Shown piece after piece: positions 6,698-14,684 of a stretch of 24,981 nt of DNA. Source of the DNA: Candidatus Desulfofervidaceae bacterium. GTDB taxonomy: Bacteria > Desulfobacterota > Desulfofervidia > Desulfofervidales > Desulfofervidaceae. The stretch spans positions 1 to 24,981 of the forward strand of contig JAGHCL010000109.1 in the NCBI GenBank assembly GCA_021160485.1, given 5' to 3'. Position 1 is the stretch's first letter. Every line of letters starts with the position of its first letter. The notes beneath the pieces are model-generated. The model did no database searches. It worked only from the letters and a program-made list of their open reading frames with translations, and was not told the DNA's origin. Position numbers and translations under genes: made by a program.

Positions 6698-7707
6698 TTA
6701 GACGGCTTACAGGTCTGCAAAAGGCATCCATTTTGCTTCTTAGTTTAGACGAAGATACGGCAGCTCAGGTATTAAGGAATTTAGATGATGACCAAATAAA
6801 AAGGATTACACAGTGCATGACAGGTTTGGATACAGTTTCTACAGAAGAGATGAGGCAAGTATTGAAAGAAGCTAGAGAGAAGATTCAAGAGATAGGTTTA
6901 GTTGGAAAAGGTGGTCAGTATGTGCAGCAGCTTCTTAGAAAAGCATTGGGAGAAAAGAGAACCGAAGAGCTCTTTCAGGTTTTACGAAGTATCTCTTTGA
7001 GCGAAGAAGAACGTTCCAATGTTTTGCTAACCAAACAGTTAGATAGTAAGATGCTGGCCACTTTAATTCAGGATGAGCATCCTCAAATTATTGCCCTAAT
7101 CCTCTCCTGTTTAGATACAGATAAGGCGAGAGAGGTAATTGTAGAATTACCCCCTGAACTTAGGGCCGAGGTCATTTACCGAATTTCTCACATGGAGAAT
7201 ATACCGCCAGAAGTGGTGGAAGAAATCCAGGAAACTTTAAAGAGCAAAATTGCCAGTTCGACTATTACAGAAACCAAACGCAGAGGTGGTTTAAACAAAG
7301 TTTTAGAGATTGTGAAAAAACTTGATAAGAATACTGTAGAGATAATGCTGGCCGATTTGCAAGAGATAGACCCAGAATTAGCAACTAAGGTGGAAAATCA
7401 GCTGTTTACCTTTGACGATTTAGCCACCTTAAATGATCGGAGTGTCCAAACCTTACTGCGAGAAATTGATACCCGTGACCTTGTTTTGGCTTTAAAGGCA
7501 GCTAGTGATCAACTGAAAGATTTATTTTTAAGGAATATGTCCCACCGGGCCCGGGAAATGATTTTAGATGATATGGAAGCAACAGGTCCAGTGCGTTTGA
7601 GGGATGTGGAAGCAGCTCAACAACGAATAGTAGATGTAGCCAAAAAGCTGGAAGAAGAAGGAAAAATTATTTTGCAAAGGGGTGGAGAGGAAGATGCCTT
7701 TGTCTAA
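6694..7707 (+). CDS. fliG: Flagellar motor switch protein FliG
   Basis: 337-aa C-ring component that contacts the MS ring through its N-terminal domain and the stator MotA through its C-terminal domain. The middle-domain EHPQ motif is E128-H-P-Q-I. The C-terminal torque region is well conserved: 'FDDLATLNDRSVQTLLREID' followed by 'DLVLALKAA', 'LRNMSHRA' and 'GPVRL', keeping the charged residues that meet MotA. Length is typical. The start ATG is inside the end of fliF (4-nt overlap) with GGAGAG upstream. It is followed by fliH, overlapping 14 nt. Nothing suggests loss of function. Confidence 0.97.
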   Translation: MIRRLTGLQKASILLLSLDEDTAAQVLRNLDDDQIKRITQCMTGLDTVSTEEMRQVLKEAREKIQEIGLVGKGGQYVQQLLRKALGEKRTEELFQVLRSISLSEEERSNVLLTKQLDSKMLATLIQDEHPQIIALILSCLDTDKAREVIVELPPELRAEVIYRISHMENIPPEVVEEIQETLKSKIASSTITETKRRGGLNKVLEIVKKLDKNTVEIMLADLQEIDPELATKVENQLFTFDDLATLNDRSVQTLLREIDTRDLVLALKAASDQLKDLFLRNMSHRAREMILDDMEATGPVRLRDVEAAQQRIVDVAKKLEEEGKIILQRGGEEDAFV

Positions 7708-8398
7708 TGTAAAGAAATTTGAATTTCCTGAAGCCTCGGGATTTACGCAGCCTTTAGGAGAAAGCAAGCCGAGACCACTTTTTACGCCTGCTCAGTCTGG
7801 GGAGGAAAGAGAAGTATATAAAAATGGAGAACTGGAACAAATTGTGGGTAATACTCCTAAGGAGATAAAAAAAATAGAAAAAGAAGCCTATGAAAAGGGA
7901 TTTCAACAAGGCCGGGAGGAAGGGTTTAAAAAAGGCAAAGAAGAAGGTTTCCTTCAGACAGTCAAAGAAGCTGAGGTTTTTTTAAGTGACTTACAAAAAA
8001 TATTAGAAGAATTGGCTAACTTTAGGGAACGACTTTTACAGAGGATGGAAAAAGAAATTTTAGAATTTGCTTTGGCTATCGCCAGGAAGATTGTTAAGCA
8101 AGAGATAATGACAAATAAGGAAGCTATTCTGGGAAATATCCGAGAAGCCCTTAATAAATTAACCGATACAGATGAAGTGGTTATTAAAGTTAGTCCTGAA
8201 GATTATGATTTTATTATGCAAGTAAAACCTGATTTTCTGAATGAATTAAATGGAGGTAAAGATATCCATATTGTGGAAGATAAGGAAATTGGAAGGGGTG
8301 GGTGTTTGGTAGAAACCAAATTTAGTCAAATAGACGCAAGACTGGATACACAGTGGGACAATCTTAAACAGTCCTTTCTGAAGGTTATAGACAAATGA
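7694..8398 (+). CDS. fliH: Flagellar export ATPase regulator FliH
   Basis: 234-aa cytoplasmic stator-like protein that holds FliI and links it to the C-ring. Notable is a perfect five-glycine GxxxG ladder (G69, G73, G77, G81, G85: 'EKGFQQGREEGFKKGKEEGF'), a FliH hallmark thought to mediate helix packing in the dimer. The C-terminal half has the V-ATPase E-subunit-like pattern 'LEFALAIARKIVKQE' and 'VVIKVSPEDYDFI...GGCLVET'. Start choice: GGAGAGG at 7684-7690 lies just before ATG 7694; a GTG at 7682 would add four residues but lacks a ribosome binding site. It overlaps fliG by 14 nt and fliI by 4 nt. Confidence 0.93.
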   Translation: MPLSNVKKFEFPEASGFTQPLGESKPRPLFTPAQSGEEREVYKNGELEQIVGNTPKEIKKIEKEAYEKGFQQGREEGFKKGKEEGFLQTVKEAEVFLSDLQKILEELANFRERLLQRMEKEILEFALAIARKIVKQEIMTNKEAILGNIREALNKLTDTDEVVIKVSPEDYDFIMQVKPDFLNELNGGKDIHIVEDKEIGRGGCLVETKFSQIDARLDTQWDNLKQSFLKVIDK

Positions 8399-9711
8399 TG
8401 GAGAGTATTCATTTAGATAAATATTACAAGATATTAACAAATTGTGAACCTATTTTGGTGAAAGGGAAGGTGACTAAGGTTGTAGGCCTGGTAGTTGAGG
8501 GAGCAGGAATCAAGGCTGCTGTGGGTGATATTTGTGAGATTGTGGCCAACAATCAGAAAATAGAGGCTGAGGTGATAGGTTTTAAGGAAAACTCTTTGCT
8601 TTTAATGCCTTTTGGGGAAATGCATGGAGTTTTGCCGGGAAGTGAAATTTTACACTTAGAGAAGCGCGCGACAGTAAGAGTAAGTGAGAAATTATTAGGC
8701 AGGATTATAAATGCGCTAGGAGAACCTTTAGATGATAAAGGCCCAATTCCTTTAACAGAAGAGTATTACCTTTATGCTACTCCCTCCAATCCTCTAACTA
8801 GAACTCGGATTAGCGCTCCTATGGACGTGGGAATAAGGGCTATAAATGGATTACTTACCTTGGGGAAAGGACAAAGGGTAGGGATATTTGCTGGTAGTGG
8901 AGTGGGAAAGACTACCCTACTTGGGATGATGGTGAAGTATGCGAAGGCAGATGTAAAGGTTATTGCTTTGATTGGGGAGAGAGGTAGAGAGGTTAGAGAT
9001 TTTGTAGAAAAACACATAAAGGATGCTTTAGATAAAACAGTTTTAATCGTTGCCACTTCTGACCAGCCTCCGCTTTTACGTATGCGTGGTGCCTTTGTTG
9101 CCACGGCCATTGCCGAGTTTTTCCGGGATCAGGGTAAGGATGTGCTTTTGATTATGGACTCTTTAACCCGTTTTGCTATGGCTCAACGTGAACTAGGTCT
9201 TTCGGCTGGAGAACCGCCAACAACGAAAGGCTATACCCCCTCAGTTTTTGCAGTTTTACCTAAACTTTTAGAGAGGGCTGGCAGTTGGGAGAAAGGGAGT
9301 ATCACAGCCCTTTACACCGTGCTTGTGGAGGCAGATGATATGAATGATCCTATTGCTGATGCCTCCCGGGCTATCTTGGATGGTCATATTGTGCTCTCCA
9401 GAGAATTGGCCAGACAAAATCAATATCCTCCGATTGATGTGTTAAGCAGTATAAGCCGGGTGATGGTAGACGTTACCGACAAAGAGCATTTATATTTGGC
9501 CAATCGGTTTAGAGACACTTTGGCTACATATAAATCTGCTGAAGACCTGATCAATATCGGGGCTTATGTAAAAGGCAGCAATCCCCATATCGATCAAGCC
9601 TTGCATCTTATAGACAAAATAAAGGCTTACTTAAAGCAAGATATTGATAGGGAAGTTTCCCTTGAAAAAAGTTTGACTCAATTAAAGGAGATTTTCCATG
9701 AAAACATTTAA
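8395..9711 (+). CDS. fliI: Flagellar export ATPase FliI
   Basis: 438-aa F1-beta-like hexameric ATPase of the type III export apparatus. Walker A 'AGSGVGKT' spans residues 166-173; 'ALIGERGREVRDFVE' supplies the catalytic-glutamate region; Walker B is 'DVLLIMDSLTRFAMAQRE'. The type III ATPase signature 'GYTPSVFAVLPKLLERAG' and the 'DDMNDPIADASRAILDGHIVLSRELA' block are present. Length is standard. The gene starts within fliH (ATGATGGAG, 4-nt overlap); the second ATG at 8398 is an equally possible start. It overlaps fliJ by 14 nt. The distinction from paralogous virulence-type ATPases rests on the flagellar context. Confidence 0.97.
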   Translation: MMESIHLDKYYKILTNCEPILVKGKVTKVVGLVVEGAGIKAAVGDICEIVANNQKIEAEVIGFKENSLLLMPFGEMHGVLPGSEILHLEKRATVRVSEKLLGRIINALGEPLDDKGPIPLTEEYYLYATPSNPLTRTRISAPMDVGIRAINGLLTLGKGQRVGIFAGSGVGKTTLLGMMVKYAKADVKVIALIGERGREVRDFVEKHIKDALDKTVLIVATSDQPPLLRMRGAFVATAIAEFFRDQGKDVLLIMDSLTRFAMAQRELGLSAGEPPTTKGYTPSVFAVLPKLLERAGSWEKGSITALYTVLVEADDMNDPIADASRAILDGHIVLSRELARQNQYPPIDVLSSISRVMVDVTDKEHLYLANRFRDTLATYKSAEDLINIGAYVKGSNPHIDQALHLIDKIKAYLKQDIDREVSLEKSLTQLKEIFHENI

Positions 9712-10138
9712 ACTGGAGAGCGTATTGGAATATAGACGTAAGCAGGAAGAAAAGCTAGCCAAGGATTTGGCTGCCATTGAGGCTCAACTTCAACGTCAAA
9801 AGGCACAAATTCATTCTTTGAAAGTGGAAAAAGAAAATTTGCTAAAGTCACTCCGGAAGCGCCAAAAAGATGCCAAAGTGGTGTGGGATGTAGTAGCGTG
9901 TTTTCATTATATAACTGTCTTAGAGAGAAGGATTGAGAAGGCTGAAGAAGAATTGAAGGCCATCCAGATTCAACATGAGATAAAACAGAAGCAGCTTATA
10001 GAAACGGCTAAAGAAAGGAGAATTATAGAAAAACTTAAGGAGAAATGGTGGCAGAATGAACAACATATTTTGATAAAAAAAGAACAATTCCTTTTAGACG
10101 AGGTTGCGATTAATGGTTTTATCCGTAGAGAAGGTTAG
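9698..10138 (+). CDS. fliJ: Flagellar export chaperone/stalk protein FliJ
   Basis: 146-aa protein with long charged amphipathic helices, consistent with the antiparallel coiled coil of FliJ. FliJ acts as the central stalk of the FliI hexamer and meets FlhA. The N-terminus 'FKLESVLEYRRKQEEKLAKDLA' is the familiar FliJ start ('F.L..VL..R...E......L'). AAAGGAG lies about 6 nt upstream of the ATG within the end of fliI (14-nt overlap). Sequence conservation in FliJ is low, so the assignment leans on the N-terminal pattern, size, coiled coil and position after fliI. Confidence 0.9.
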   Translation: MKTFKLESVLEYRRKQEEKLAKDLAAIEAQLQRQKAQIHSLKVEKENLLKSLRKRQKDAKVVWDVVACFHYITVLERRIEKAEEELKAIQIQHEIKQKQLIETAKERRIIEKLKEKWWQNEQHILIKKEQFLLDEVAINGFIRREG

Positions 10139-10604
10139 GATAATTGTTATTTTTATTGGTTTAATCTGCTTTGGTTGGATAAGTGTATATGCCCAAGATC
10201 AAGCTGTGCCCACGCAGGCAGAGAATAAATTGTTGCAGAAAATAAAGAAGAAAGAACAGATGCTTAATCAAAAAGAGGCGCTATTGAAGGAGAAAGAAGC
10301 TGAGTTACAGGCTTTGAAGACAGAGCTTGGGCAGATGTTGAAGAAATTATCGGCTGTTAAAAGGGAACTAAATAATTATTTTGCTCAACTTCAAGAGATG
10401 GAAGAACAGCGCTGGGTCAAATTGGCTGGGATTTACGAATCTGCTCCTCCTCAAGAAGCAGGGAAACAACTGGAAAACCTAGATCCCAAAATAGCAGCCC
10501 AGATTATGCTTCGGATGAATAAAAAAAAGGCAGGTGCTATTTGGGGATACGTAAATCCAGAAATAGCTTCTAAAATAACACAAGAAATGGCGAAATTGAG
10601 GTAG
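10113..10604 (+). CDS. MotE/YlxF-like flagellar protein (signal + coiled coil + FliG/MgtE-N-like)
   Basis: 163-aa protein with a hydrophobic N-terminal segment (about residues 10-25) ending in 'VYAQ', a likely Sec signal or membrane anchor. A charged coiled coil follows (about 40-100), then a C-terminal helical domain 'KLAGIYESAPPQEAGKQLEN...AAQIMLRMNKKKAGAIWGYVNPEIASKI'. The last resembles the MgtE-N/FliG-like repeat fold found in MotE of Sinorhizobium (a periplasmic factor for MotC) and YlxF of Bacillus, whose gene also follows fliJ. Start ATG 10113 has GAGG 9 nt upstream; an in-frame TTG at 10104 is less likely. It overlaps fliJ by 26 nt and sits 5 nt before motA, suggesting a role in stator or export assembly. 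The precise function is inference. Confidence 0.75.
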   Translation: MVLSVEKVRIIVIFIGLICFGWISVYAQDQAVPTQAENKLLQKIKKKEQMLNQKEALLKEKEAELQALKTELGQMLKKLSAVKRELNNYFAQLQEMEEQRWVKLAGIYESAPPQEAGKQLENLDPKIAAQIMLRMNKKKAGAIWGYVNPEIASKITQEMAKLR

Positions 10605-10609
10605 AGCAT

Positions 10610-11383
10610 ATGGACATTGCGACGCTATTGGGGATTTTTTCGGCCTTTGGACTAATGATTATGGCTATTCTGCAAGGAGGAAAGTTAACTTTATTTATTG
10701 ATATACCTTCAGCTTTAATCGTTTTTGGCGGCACCATTGGGGCTACATTGGTAGATTTCCCTTTAAAGGAGGTGCTACGGGCACTAAAAGTGGTCAAAAA
10801 TGCCTTTTTAAATAAAATAGAAATTCCAACAGAATATGTTCAACTTCTAGTTTCCTTTGCCGAAAGGGCCCGAAAGGAAGGTATCTTAGCCTTAGAAACC
10901 GAGGCAGAACAGGTGGAAAATCCCTTTTTAAAAAAAGGGTTGCAAATGTTGGTAGACGGATTTGAACCTAAAGTAATAGAAGATACCCTACAAAAAGAAA
11001 TAGACTATTTGAGAGAAAGACATAAAATGGGTTCAGATGTATTTAGTGCGATGGGCGCTTTTGCTCCAGCCATGGGCATGATTGGTACACTTATTGGTCT
11101 AGTACAAATGCTGCAGAATATGTCAGACCCAAGTTCTATTGGTCCAGCGATGGCTGTAGCCTTAATTACTACCTTTTATGGTGCTGTGCTAGCTAATGTC
11201 ATTTTTTTGCCAATCAGCGGCAAATTGCAGGTATTAAGTAAATATGAATGTCTGATTAAGGAAATGATTTTAGAAGGTATACTTGCTATTTCTCAAGGAC
11301 TTAATCCTCGAATTGTGGAACAAAAATTGCAAGTATTTCTAGAGCCCAAATTGAGAGAATTGGCTAAGAGAAAGAAAGAGTAA
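10610..11383 (+). CDS. motA: Flagellar stator protein MotA
   Basis: 257-aa, four-helix inner-membrane stator subunit. The pairs that matter for torque are present: R88 and E96 in the cytoplasmic loop ('ERARKEGILALE', equivalent to R90/E98 of E. coli) and prolines P153 ('FAPAMGMIGTLIGLV') and P201 ('FLPISGKL'), equivalent to P173/P222. The 'MIGTLIGLV...GPAMAVALITTFYGAVLANV' segment is like PomA/MotP and Bacillus-type MotA. It lies 5 nt after the MotE-like gene and 1 nt before the first motB-like gene. The coupling ion cannot be decided from MotA alone. Confidence 0.95.
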   Translation: MDIATLLGIFSAFGLMIMAILQGGKLTLFIDIPSALIVFGGTIGATLVDFPLKEVLRALKVVKNAFLNKIEIPTEYVQLLVSFAERARKEGILALETEAEQVENPFLKKGLQMLVDGFEPKVIEDTLQKEIDYLRERHKMGSDVFSAMGAFAPAMGMIGTLIGLVQMLQNMSDPSSIGPAMAVALITTFYGAVLANVIFLPISGKLQVLSKYECLIKEMILEGILAISQGLNPRIVEQKLQVFLEPKLRELAKRKKE

Positions 11384-11384
11384 A

Positions 11385-12149
11385 ATGGCAAGAAAAAAAC
11401 AGATAGAAGAAGAGAAAAAGGTCAATACGTTTATTGTAAGCTACTCCTCTTTGGTGACCATTCTTTTGGCCTTTTTTATCTGTATGACAACAATGGCAAC
11501 CATTATAGAAGAAAAGGTAAAGAGGGGTTTCCTTTCTATTAGAACGAGTTTTGGTGTTGCTGGGGGACAAGTTAGCCCTGTAGAAGGAACGTTTGGTCCC
11601 TTAGAAGAAATTGTCTTGGAAGGAGTGGATCATCAGGCCATCATTCTGTTAGAACAATTTATCAAACGCCATTTTTTAAATGGAGAAGTACGCTTAGGTA
11701 TGACAAAAAGAGGACTTGTTTTGGCCCTTAATGCAGACTTAGTTTTTTCTCCTGGGAGTGCTCGTCTAAATCCTAGAATTTACCCTGTCTTAGATAGGGC
11801 AGCCATGCTTATAGCCAGTTGCAAGAACCAGGTGGTAATAGAAGGACACACGGATGCGGTACCTATTAAGTCCTCTCGTTTTCCTTCTAACTGGGAGTTG
11901 TCTATTGCAAGGGCGGTGTCGGTTTTGCGCTACTTTGTTGATGAAAAAGGGCTAGCTAAAAAGAGATTCGTGGCTGTAGGATACGGTTCTACGCGTCCCC
12001 TTTTTCCTAATGATACCCCTGCACATCGGGCCAAAAATAGAAGGGTATGGATTGTTTTGAAAGGGACACCCCGGCCAGTAAAGAGGACAGCTGCAAAAGA
12101 AGTTAGTATCCGTGGGTTTGTTTTTAAAATAAGAGAATTTTTAAGGTAA
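11385..12149 (+). CDS. MotB-like protein lacking the ion-binding Asp
   Basis: 254-aa protein with one N-terminal transmembrane helix (about residues 16-37) and a C-terminal OmpA-like peptidoglycan-binding domain with 'VIEGHTDAVPIKSSRFPSNWELSIARA' and 'AKNRRVWIVL'. It looks like MotB in architecture and position (1 nt after motA). In the helix, however, the sequence is 'SYSSLVTILLAFF', where MotB has 'Y-(A/S)-D-(F/L/M)-x-T': Ser22 (codon TCT at 11448) stands where the essential Asp should be. The neighbouring downstream paralog keeps that Asp. Changing TCT to an Asp codon needs two base changes, so a single sequencing error does not explain it. It may be a non-conducting partner in a mixed stator, or an anchor or assembly factor. 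Confidence 0.9.
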   Translation: MARKKQIEEEKKVNTFIVSYSSLVTILLAFFICMTTMATIIEEKVKRGFLSIRTSFGVAGGQVSPVEGTFGPLEEIVLEGVDHQAIILLEQFIKRHFLNGEVRLGMTKRGLVLALNADLVFSPGSARLNPRIYPVLDRAAMLIASCKNQVVIEGHTDAVPIKSSRFPSNWELSIARAVSVLRYFVDEKGLAKKRFVAVGYGSTRPLFPNDTPAHRAKNRRVWIVLKGTPRPVKRTAAKEVSIRGFVFKIREFLR

Positions 12150-12152
12150 AAA

Positions 12153-12803
12153 ATGGCGAAACTAGACCCTTCTGGTTGGATGTTGACTTATTCAGATATG
12201 GTGACATTGTTATTGACTTTTTTCGTATTACTGATTTCTTTGTCCTCTTTTGATGAGCAGAAGTTTAAGACCTTTTCTACAAGTGTGGGTAATGCATTAA
12301 TAAGTGGTGAAGGGATAGGTATTTTAAAGGAGGGGAGTACAGGAAAGATTGAGCTAATTTCTCGCCGTCGGGTGATGGAAGAATTGAGACGAGGAGTACC
12401 TAAAGAAATTTTAGTTGGCCTGACCAAAGATTTAGAAGTTATTTCTCGCAAAGATGGTTGGACCTTGAGGCTACCGGCTGATCTTCTCTTTGCCCCTAAT
12501 AGCACAACCATTTCTCCAGCAGCTCAGCCTATTTTGGACAAAATCGCCCTGCTTATTAATAAAATGCTGGTTGATGTAGAGATAGCCGGGCATGCAGATA
12601 AAACGGAAATGAACAAGTGGGAGTTATCTGGAAGAAGAGCTGCAGCAGTCCTGCATTACCTGGTGGATAAAGGGGGAGTAAACGAAGGAAAGCTTGTAAT
12701 TATGGCTTATGGAGATGCAAGGCTTCTTAGTGCTACTGACCGAGCTAAAAATAGGAGAGTGGAAATTATTATTAAAAAGAAAAAATTTATTTTAGGGAGT
12801 TAA
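12153..12803 (+). CDS. motB: Flagellar stator protein MotB (Asp-containing copy)
   Basis: 216-aa protein with an N-terminal transmembrane helix 'GWMLTYSDMVTLLLTFFVLLI' in which D15 is the conserved ion-binding aspartate, a plug or linker region, and a C-terminal OmpA-like domain ('IAGHADKTEMNKWELSGRRAA...DRAKNRRVEIIIKK') that anchors the stator to peptidoglycan. The helix and the following 'SLSSFDEQKF' resemble the sodium-type PomB/MotS proteins ('FFVLL.S.S..D..KF') more than E. coli MotB, which hints at, but does not prove, Na+ coupling. AAGG lies about 6 nt upstream of ATG 12153. It follows the Asp-less MotB-like gene by 3 nt and precedes fliL by 3 nt. Confidence 0.92.
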   Translation: MAKLDPSGWMLTYSDMVTLLLTFFVLLISLSSFDEQKFKTFSTSVGNALISGEGIGILKEGSTGKIELISRRRVMEELRRGVPKEILVGLTKDLEVISRKDGWTLRLPADLLFAPNSTTISPAAQPILDKIALLINKMLVDVEIAGHADKTEMNKWELSGRRAAAVLHYLVDKGGVNEGKLVIMAYGDARLLSATDRAKNRRVEIIIKKKKFILGS

Positions 12804-12806
12804 AAA

Positions 12807-13334
12807 ATGGCTGAAGAGGAAAAAGAAGAACAACAGGTAGAAACACCAAAAAAGAGGGATTTGTTTAAATTAATTACGTTTGGGTTTCAGATCCTGACCT
12901 TGGTTTTGGTAGTAGGTATGTTTGTTTATCTCAAATTTTTCTTTACTGTTTCTGTCCCCCAGGCTCCATCGGGTGCCGTTTCAGAAGAAACAAAAGTATC
13001 AGTAGACAAGGAGTCGTCAGAGGAGGTAGCTGTAAATGTAACCTACCATTTGGAACCCTTTGTCGTAAATCTCTTAGATGAAGGAGGACGGCGTTATCTC
13101 AAGGTTTCTATAGACCTGATTTTGAGTTCAAAGAAGGCTAGTAAGGAAATGGATGAAAGGTTGCCAGAAGTGAGGGATCAAATCATCCTCTGTCTGAGCA
13201 ATAAAAGTTTTAAAGAGATTTGTGACCAAACAGGTAAGATGCATTTACGGGAAGAAATTAAAAGAAAACTCAATGAACTCCTTGCTTCAGGACAAGTAAT
13301 AAAAGTTCTATTCACTGAATTTGTAGTTCAGTAG
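12807..13334 (+). CDS. fliL: Flagellar basal body-associated protein FliL
   Basis: 175-aa single-pass membrane protein of the stator ring. A charged cytoplasmic N-terminus is followed by a transmembrane helix (about residues 24-47, 'FGFQILTLVLVVGMFVYLKFFF'), a low-complexity linker and the periplasmic stomatin-like FliL domain 'YHLEPFVVNLLDEGGRRYLKVSIDLIL...LPEVRDQIILCLSNKSFKEI'. The C-terminus 'KVLFTEFVVQ' fits the family ('V..VYFTEFVVQ'). GGGAG lies 7 nt before the ATG. The gene sits between motB and fliM, so the stator and switch modules are co-transcribed. Confidence 0.94.
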   Translation: MAEEEKEEQQVETPKKRDLFKLITFGFQILTLVLVVGMFVYLKFFFTVSVPQAPSGAVSEETKVSVDKESSEEVAVNVTYHLEPFVVNLLDEGGRRYLKVSIDLILSSKKASKEMDERLPEVRDQIILCLSNKSFKEICDQTGKMHLREEIKRKLNELLASGQVIKVLFTEFVVQ

Positions 13335-13346
13335 GAGGGGAAGGTT

Positions 13347-14387
13347 TTGACGCAACAAGTGCTTTCAGAGAAGGAAATAGAGGCTTTACAGAAAGCTTTA
13401 GCAGAAAAACAGGTCTCTTTAGATGATGGGAATAAAGAGGCTCCTAAGGTAAGGAAGTATGATTTTGTTGTTCAAAAAAGATTAACGCCGAAGCTATTTG
13501 CTATTTTGAATGTAATTTTTAATCGCTTCTTAGTAAACTTCCGGGCCTCTTTATCTTTAAGGCTGCGGAGAGTGCTTAGAATGCAACTACTGACTTTTGA
13601 CAGTCAAAAATTCGCTGACCTTATAGATGGCTTACCTAGTTTATGTTGGTTAGAAATTTTGCAACTTGAGCCTACCCATGGTCAATTCATTTTCATTATC
13701 AATCCAGATCTTGCTTCTGTCTTAATTGATTTATTGTGTGGGGGCAGTGGCAAGATTTCCCATAAGGATAATGTTACGACGTTTGCTCCATTAGAACAAT
13801 CAATCATGAAAAAAATTATTGCCCTTGCCTTAGGGGACTTGGAAAGGGCCTGGGGAACAATAGTAGAAGGGGTGAAAATCAGTTCATTGGCTTCAGAATT
13901 TAATCCACAACTGGTGACCGGCTTCTCTCCAGAAGATGCATTTACCATTATACCGGTTAAGATTACTCTCGGAGACTTCAGTAGCACGATGGCCTTTGCT
14001 ATTCCCCATTATACCTTGGAGCCATTTAAGGAACAATTTTTGGAGAAAAAAGAAGAAGTAGAAGTTGTTGATAAAAATATAGTGCAAAGGATTATCAACA
14101 ATCTTTTAGATGCTGAAATTGAGGTTACGGTAGAACTTTCTCAGGAAGAAATGACTTTAAGAAAGATTATGGAATTGGAAGAGGGACAAATTATTCCTTT
14201 AAATAAAAGAATTTCAGAAGAAGTAATAATTAAAATTGAGGGAGTGCCAAGGTTTAAAGGATACCCTGTGCAATTTAAAGGAAATAAGGCAGTGAAGATA
14301 TCAGAAGTTTTCAGGCCGTTTTTACTAAGGGAGGTAGAAAAGAATGAAGCAGTCAATACCCAAGGACAAAGTGAAGGAGATTCTTAA
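13347..14387 (+). CDS. fliM: Flagellar motor switch protein FliM
   Basis: 346-aa C-ring protein. The N-terminal 'VLSEKEIEALQKAL' is the CheY-P-binding peptide (compare 'LSQ.EID.LL'). A CheC-like middle domain follows, with 'DLASVLIDLLCGGSG' carrying the GGxG motif, then a C-terminal SpoA domain ('VTVELSQEEMTLRKIMELEEGQIIPL') that pairs with FliN. The start is TTG at 13347, supported by AGGAGGGG ending 6 nt upstream; a GTG at 13359 is too far from it. The intact CheY-binding peptide implies chemotactic control, although no che gene is in the window. It overlaps fliN by 44 nt, the largest overlap in the operon. Confidence 0.95.
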   Translation: MTQQVLSEKEIEALQKALAEKQVSLDDGNKEAPKVRKYDFVVQKRLTPKLFAILNVIFNRFLVNFRASLSLRLRRVLRMQLLTFDSQKFADLIDGLPSLCWLEILQLEPTHGQFIFIINPDLASVLIDLLCGGSGKISHKDNVTTFAPLEQSIMKKIIALALGDLERAWGTIVEGVKISSLASEFNPQLVTGFSPEDAFTIIPVKITLGDFSSTMAFAIPHYTLEPFKEQFLEKKEEVEVVDKNIVQRIINNLLDAEIEVTVELSQEEMTLRKIMELEEGQIIPLNKRISEEVIIKIEGVPRFKGYPVQFKGNKAVKISEVFRPFLLREVEKNEAVNTQGQSEGDS

Positions 14388-14673
14388 AGATGTTACAGAC
14401 CAACAGATAGTTTCTCCTAATCTGGAGTTGATTTTGGATGTGCCCCTTCAAGTAACAGTAGAATTGGGAAGGACAAAGATGACGCTTAGAGAGTTGTTGC
14501 GTTTACGTGAGGGTTCAGTGGTTGAACTTTCCACACCTGTGGGAGAGCCTCTGGAAATTCTTGTCAACCAAAAACCAGTTGCCAAAGGGGAAGTCGTGGT
14601 GGTGAATGATAGGTATGGGATTAGAATCACTTCTGTAATCAGTCAGACTGAGAGATTAGAACAATTAAAATAA
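14344..14673 (+). CDS. fliN: Flagellar motor switch protein FliN
   Basis: 109-aa SpoA-domain protein of the lower C-ring, which also docks the FliH-FliI complex. The core 'LILDVPLQVTVELGRTKMTLRELLRLREGSVVEL' and 'GEPLEILVNQKPVAKGEVVVVNDRYGIRIT' are canonical FliN. The N-terminus is short, as in minimal FliN proteins, with no CheC-type extension of the FliY kind. GGGAGG about 9 nt upstream decides ATG 14344, which lies 44 nt inside fliM; translation is therefore probably coupled to fliM. Confidence 0.96.
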   Translation: MKQSIPKDKVKEILKDVTDQQIVSPNLELILDVPLQVTVELGRTKMTLRELLRLREGSVVELSTPVGEPLEILVNQKPVAKGEVVVVNDRYGIRITSVISQTERLEQLK

Positions 14674-14684
14674 AGGGGTATTTT

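Noticed and set aside
8772..9110. 112-aa reverse frame opposite fliI
   Set aside because: Covers the conserved P-loop region of fliI; the antisense translation shows no family features.
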